This document shows positions 5,899-8,440 of a DNA stretch of 8,440 nt, piece by piece. Both the position numbers and the translations under genes were made by a program. The notes below the pieces were generated by a model. That model was not told the origin of the DNA and did no database searches. It was given only the letters and a program-made list of their open reading frames with translations. Location of the stretch: NCBI GenBank assembly GCA_019425105.1, contig JAHYYD010000090.1, forward strand, positions 1-8,440. The letters are read 5' to 3'. Positions within the stretch are counted from its first letter, which is position 1. Each line of letters opens with the position of its first letter. Origin of the DNA: Actinomycetota bacterium (lineage in GTDB: Bacteria > Actinomycetota > Actinomycetes > Actinomycetales > Actinomycetaceae).

Positions 5899-7047
5899 TT
5901 AGGACCAAACCACGACCGGGATGCGCATTTCCGTGGAGGTGAGCGACCCGTGAACACCTGGCATCGCGATCGCAGACGCGCTCTGCGTGCGCGAGTCGAC
6001 GACTCCGCAACGGCCTCGTGCGAGCACGAGGAAGTCTCCGATGATCGATGCACCGTCGCCCTCACCGATGAGGGCGCTGATCTCCTCGCGGGAGATGATC
6101 CAGGCGCTCTCCCCCAGAACGTCGCGCCAGCGCATCTCGACCTCGTCGGCGCGCCCCTCATCGGTGTGAACGTGTACAGCCCGGGTTTCCCCAGCGACGA
6201 CGCGTACGCCATCGCGTAGCGCGGGGGTGGAGGCGACATCGACGATCTGCGACGCATCGACGTTGATCATCCCATGATCGGCCGTCATGACGGTCCGCAC
6301 GCCGGCGGGAAGCGACCTGAGCAGGCGCGCAAGGCCAGCGTCGAACTCTTCCAGGGCGCCGATCCAGCTGTCGGAGCCGACTCCCGATCCGTGGCCCGCG
6401 TGATCGATTTCCGACCAGTACAGGTAGACAACGGGCGTGCCGGCGCGCAGCTCACGCAACGCGGCGCTCACGCGGTCGTCGAGCGTCTCTGCAGGCACAT
6501 GACGCGCACCACGCAATGCCGCCCCCGTCAGGCCGGAGCCAGCGAAACGCGCCGGTGAGATGACCGCCGAAGCAACACCCGCGGCAGCCAGGCGCTCGAA
6601 GTACGTGGGGACCGGCTGCCACTCGGTGGGCGCCGGTCCGCCCTCCATCGCCAGTAGGTTCATGACGCCGCCGCCGTAGGCAACGGAAAAGCCCACCATG
6701 TTCGTGGTGCCCGGACGCTCTCCCGTCCCAAACGCAGTGATCGCCGCGGCCGTCGTCGAAGGGACAACCGTGTGAATTGAACGGATATCGTCTCGCATGC
6801 GGCGCAGCGTCGGAGTGTGCCCGGCATACTCCTGGATGAGCTCGTATCCGAGGCCGTCCACGAGGATAAGAAGCAGCTGGTCAGCCCCCGCCGCCATGCC
6901 GAGTGAGGCGGCGGCCTGAACTGATGCACCAGGCAGGGCGGGGTCGATCGAGGCGAGGCCACCCGCGACAACGTTCGTGATGAGAGGGTCGCCCACACCG
7001 GGGAGGTCCGCTCCGGGCAGATGTAGCGTCCCCAGGCCCTCACTCAC
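5899..7047 (-). CDS. Alkaline-phosphatase-fold phosphodiesterase/nucleotide pyrophosphatase family protein
   Basis: A 382-residue metallohydrolase of the type I phosphodiesterase/nucleotide pyrophosphatase family, hydrolysing a phosphate mono- or diester that cannot be named from sequence. The two-metal site is intact: D64 (ILVDGLGYE), nucleophile T99 (VPSTTAA), D215 and H219 (EIDHAGHG), D257 and H258 (TADHGM), and H366 (PGVHGSLT). Residues 60-375 make up the catalytic domain. There is no signal peptide or membrane anchor, so it appears cytoplasmic, unlike most secreted relatives. The GTG start at 7047 overlaps the DUF5998 stop by 8 bp and has GGGGA 6 nt upstream, implying translational coupling. 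It converges on sepH with a hairpin between. Confidence 0.88.
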   Translation of the reverse strand: MSEGLGTLHLPGADLPGVGDPLITNVVAGGLASIDPALPGASVQAAASLGMAAGADQLLLILVDGLGYELIQEYAGHTPTLRRMRDDIRSIHTVVPSTTAAAITAFGTGERPGTTNMVGFSVAYGGGVMNLLAMEGGPAPTEWQPVPTYFERLAAAGVASAVISPARFAGSGLTGAALRGARHVPAETLDDRVSAALRELRAGTPVVYLYWSEIDHAGHGSGVGSDSWIGALEEFDAGLARLLRSLPAGVRTVMTADHGMINVDASQIVDVASTPALRDGVRVVAGETRAVHVHTDEGRADEVEMRWRDVLGESAWIISREEISALIGEGDGASIIGDFLVLARGRCGVVDSRTQSASAIAMPGVHGSLTSTEMRIPVVVWS

Positions 7048-7576
7048 TGCGGGTCCCCATCAGCTGTGCCAGTCGATCAACGAACACCATGGCCTCGTCA
7101 AGTGCATCCTGCCCGTCGGCGGCCGCCGAGATGCGGAAGGTCAGGTCGTCGGGGAAAGACGAGCCCGTCAAACCGTGGTCCGCCATGCAATTCGGGTCGT
7201 CACAGCGGGCGGGCTCAAGCTCGAGGTGGCGCGCACCCTTCAGGTCCAGCGCGATCGTCATTTCGGACAGACCGGTCGCGTTCTCGGGGTCGGTGTAGAC
7301 CTCCATCGTGGAGTACCCGGCGATGTCTCCCACGCGGTGCACAGCGGTCGCGATCGTCGCCGAACCCGCGTCCATCTCATCGACGTGCAGCTGGACGATA
7401 GCGCGATCCGTCAACGACGCAATCGTGAGGTGACGGAAGACCGTCCCGCGGTCGAAGCCCGTGTCCACCTGGCACAGCGTCGCCAATGGCTCCGCGGCGC
7501 CCAGTGCTCGGCGCAGCGCACGCTGCACCGCCTTGGGATAGAAGCCCCCACGTTCGATACGGGTCCATGTGTCCAT
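7040..7576 (-). CDS. DUF5998 family protein
   Basis: A 178-residue soluble protein of a conserved actinobacterial family without an assigned function. It starts MDTWTRIERGGFYPKAVQRALRRALG (positions 1-26, shown in part: the RGGFYP core is the landmark) and has a likely beta-rich centre (RHLTIASLTDRAIVQLHVDE). A cysteine/histidine cluster follows, C125-DDPN-C130-MAD-H134, in a loop resembling a small metal site. The ATG at 7576 is chosen because homologues start close to DTWTR. GGAGG directly abuts this ATG, which is poor spacing, and a CACAAT ends 6 nt upstream, so a leaderless start is possible. It overlaps the phosphatase gene by 8 bp, pointing to a shared role. The open frame upstream to 7696 runs into parC and is not real. 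Confidence 0.85.
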   Translation of the reverse strand: MDTWTRIERGGFYPKAVQRALRRALGAAEPLATLCQVDTGFDRGTVFRHLTIASLTDRAIVQLHVDEMDAGSATIATAVHRVGDIAGYSTMEVYTDPENATGLSEMTIALDLKGARHLELEPARCDDPNCMADHGLTGSSFPDDLTFRISAAADGQDALDEAMVFVDRLAQLMGTRSE

Positions 7577-7607
7577 CCTCCAATTGTGCCCCGAAGCGGC
7601 GCGCCAG

Positions 7608-7636
7608 TCGAAATGAGCGCCGACCCGCGCAATAAT
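7608..7636 (+). promoter_or_regulatory. Candidate leaderless promoter of parC
   Basis: TCGAAA (7608-7613, four of six to TTGACA) and AATAAT (7631-7636, five of six to TATAAT) are 17 bp apart. Seven bases separate the -10 from the ATG at 7644, so transcription should start at the start codon. No purine-rich ribosome binding site exists in the preceding 20 bases. Confidence 0.55.
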
Positions 7637-7642
7637 TGCGCG
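7626..7642. repeat. Perfect 17-bp palindrome over the parC -10 element
   Basis: CGCGCAAT (7626-7633), a central A (7634) and ATTGCGCG (7635-7642) form an exact inverted repeat. It covers the -10 element and stops one base before the parC start codon. It could be an operator, or a DNA structure sensitive to supercoiling. In a leaderless transcript it would not be part of the RNA. Confidence 0.7.
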
Positions 7643-7643
7643 T

Positions 7644-8440
7644 ATGGCTAAGAAGGACCAGGTCGTCGACATCCCTGAGAAGGACGAGAACATCACAGAG
7701 ATCGACGTGTCCGATGAGATGCGCGGGTCCTTCCTGGAGTATGCCGTCTCCGTGATCTACGCTCGCGCGCTCCCCGACGCGCGCGACGGCCTCAAGCCCG
7801 TGCAGCGCCGCATCCTGTTCCAGATGGATCAGATGGGGCTGCGCCCCGACAAGGGACACGTGAAGTCCCAGCGCGTCGTCGGCGAGGTCATGGGTAAGCT
7901 CCACCCGCACGGCGATTCCGCGATTTACGAGGCCCTGGTGCGCCTCGCGCAGCCCTTCAACTTGCGTGTCCCCCTGGTCGATGGGCACGGTAACTTCGGC
8001 TCTCTGGACGACGGCCCGGCCGCAGCGCGTTACACCGAGGCGCGCATGGCGCCCGCCGCGCTGGACCTGGTGACGGGCCTGGACGAGGACACGGTCGATT
8101 TCGTCCCCAACTACGACAACCAGTTCATGCAGCCGGACGTTCTGCCGGCCGCATTCCCGCAGCTGCTGGTCAACGGCGCCTCGGGCATCGCCGTGGGCAT
8201 GGCGACGAATATCGCCCCGCACAACCTGTCGGAGACGATCGCTGGTGCCATTCACCTGCTCGATAACCCGTCGGCGTCTGTCGCTGACCTCATGCGCTAC
8301 ATCCCGGGTCCCGACCTGCCCGAGGGCGGCGTCATCGTCGGCCTCGAGGGCATCAAGGAAGCCTACGAGACGGGTCGAGGCGCGTTCAAGACCCGCGCGA
8401 AGGTCCAGATCGAGCGCGTGACCGCCCGCAAGATGGGCAT
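7644..8440 (+). CDS. parC: DNA topoisomerase IV subunit A (5' part)
   Basis: The first 265 residues of a type IIA topoisomerase A subunit, which cuts and rejoins duplex DNA to separate linked chromosomes. The gene runs off the window. The winged-helix/breakage region is intact: [19 protein letters not shown] (about 41-59), [21 protein letters not shown] (80-100, in part [17 protein letters not shown]), and the catalytic tyrosine Y130 in [25 protein letters not shown] follows. S92 and E96 occupy the places of E. coli GyrA S83 and D87, the quinolone-interaction serine and acidic residue. The motif set ([28 protein letters not shown]) resembles the second A subunit of streptomycetes (ParC) more than GyrA. 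No gyrB/parE gene is adjacent within view. GyrA is the alternative. Confidence 0.88.
   Translation, partial: MAKKDQVVDIPEKDENITEIDVSDEMRGSFLEYAVSVIYARALPDARDGLKPVQRRILFQMDQMGLRPDKGHVKSQRVVGEVMGKLHPHGDSAIYEALVRLAQPFNLRVPLVDGHGNFGSLDDGPAAARYTEARMAPAALDLVTGLDEDTVDFVPNYDNQFMQPDVLPAAFPQLLVNGASGIAVGMATNIAPHNLSETIAGAIHLLDNPSASVADLMRYIPGPDLPEGGVIVGLEGIKEAYETGRGAFKTRAKVQIERVTARKMG

Noticed and set aside
7377..8255. Long minus-strand open frame of 292 codons opposite parC
   Set aside because: Antisense to the highly conserved ParC N-terminus, with no family resemblance and typical antisense composition.

Overview
The window is high-GC DNA, tightly packed on both strands, with GTG as well as ATG starts and several hallmark actinobacterial families (DUF4193, DUF3710, DUF3159, DUF5998, SepH, paired RCK proteins). 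I infer an actinomycete-type actinobacterium, plausibly Actinomycetaceae (Actinomyces/Schaalia group). The genus is a guess from gene style. The placement in Actinobacteria is firm. No tRNA, rRNA, insertion sequence, CRISPR array or prophage gene is visible. This is conserved core chromosome, not an accessory island.

Layout. Positions 1-1027 (minus) hold the N-terminal 342 residues of an APC-superfamily permease that carries the ion-site residues I remember from the K+/H+ symporter KimA. It is divergent from two overlapping plus-strand genes (1118-1783 and 1786-2484) that each encode a TrkA-like RCK protein (CeoB/CeoC type). Together these look like a potassium uptake module. Converging on it, and overlapping its last gene by 52 bp, is a minus-strand operon. 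In transcription order it encodes DUF4193 (zinc ribbon, 4427-4125), DUF3710 (4115-3483), a small OB-fold protein (3481-3101) and a DUF3159 membrane protein (3101-2433). From memory this order follows M. tuberculosis Rv2690c-Rv2699c, but without dut and the DUF3093 gene that sit between the DUF3710 and DUF4193 genes there.

Divergent from that operon is sepH (4594-5832, plus), an FtsZ-associated cell-division regulator with a long disordered linker. It ends at a 17-bp hairpin (5844-5883). On the other side a minus-strand pair encodes DUF5998 (7576-7040), overlapping by 8 bp a secreted-type-fold but apparently cytoplasmic alkaline-phosphatase/nucleotide-pyrophosphatase family enzyme (7047-5899). 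Divergent from this pair, parC (topoisomerase IV subunit A) begins at 7644 and runs off the window.

The most interesting signals are: the KimA-like permease beside twin RCK proteins; likely leaderless promoters for the first RCK gene and for parC; a perfect 17-bp palindrome over the parC -10 element; and five copies of a short [S/T]G-x-[I/L/V]-[P/S] motif in the SepH linker. I found no clear evidence of a wholly new system.
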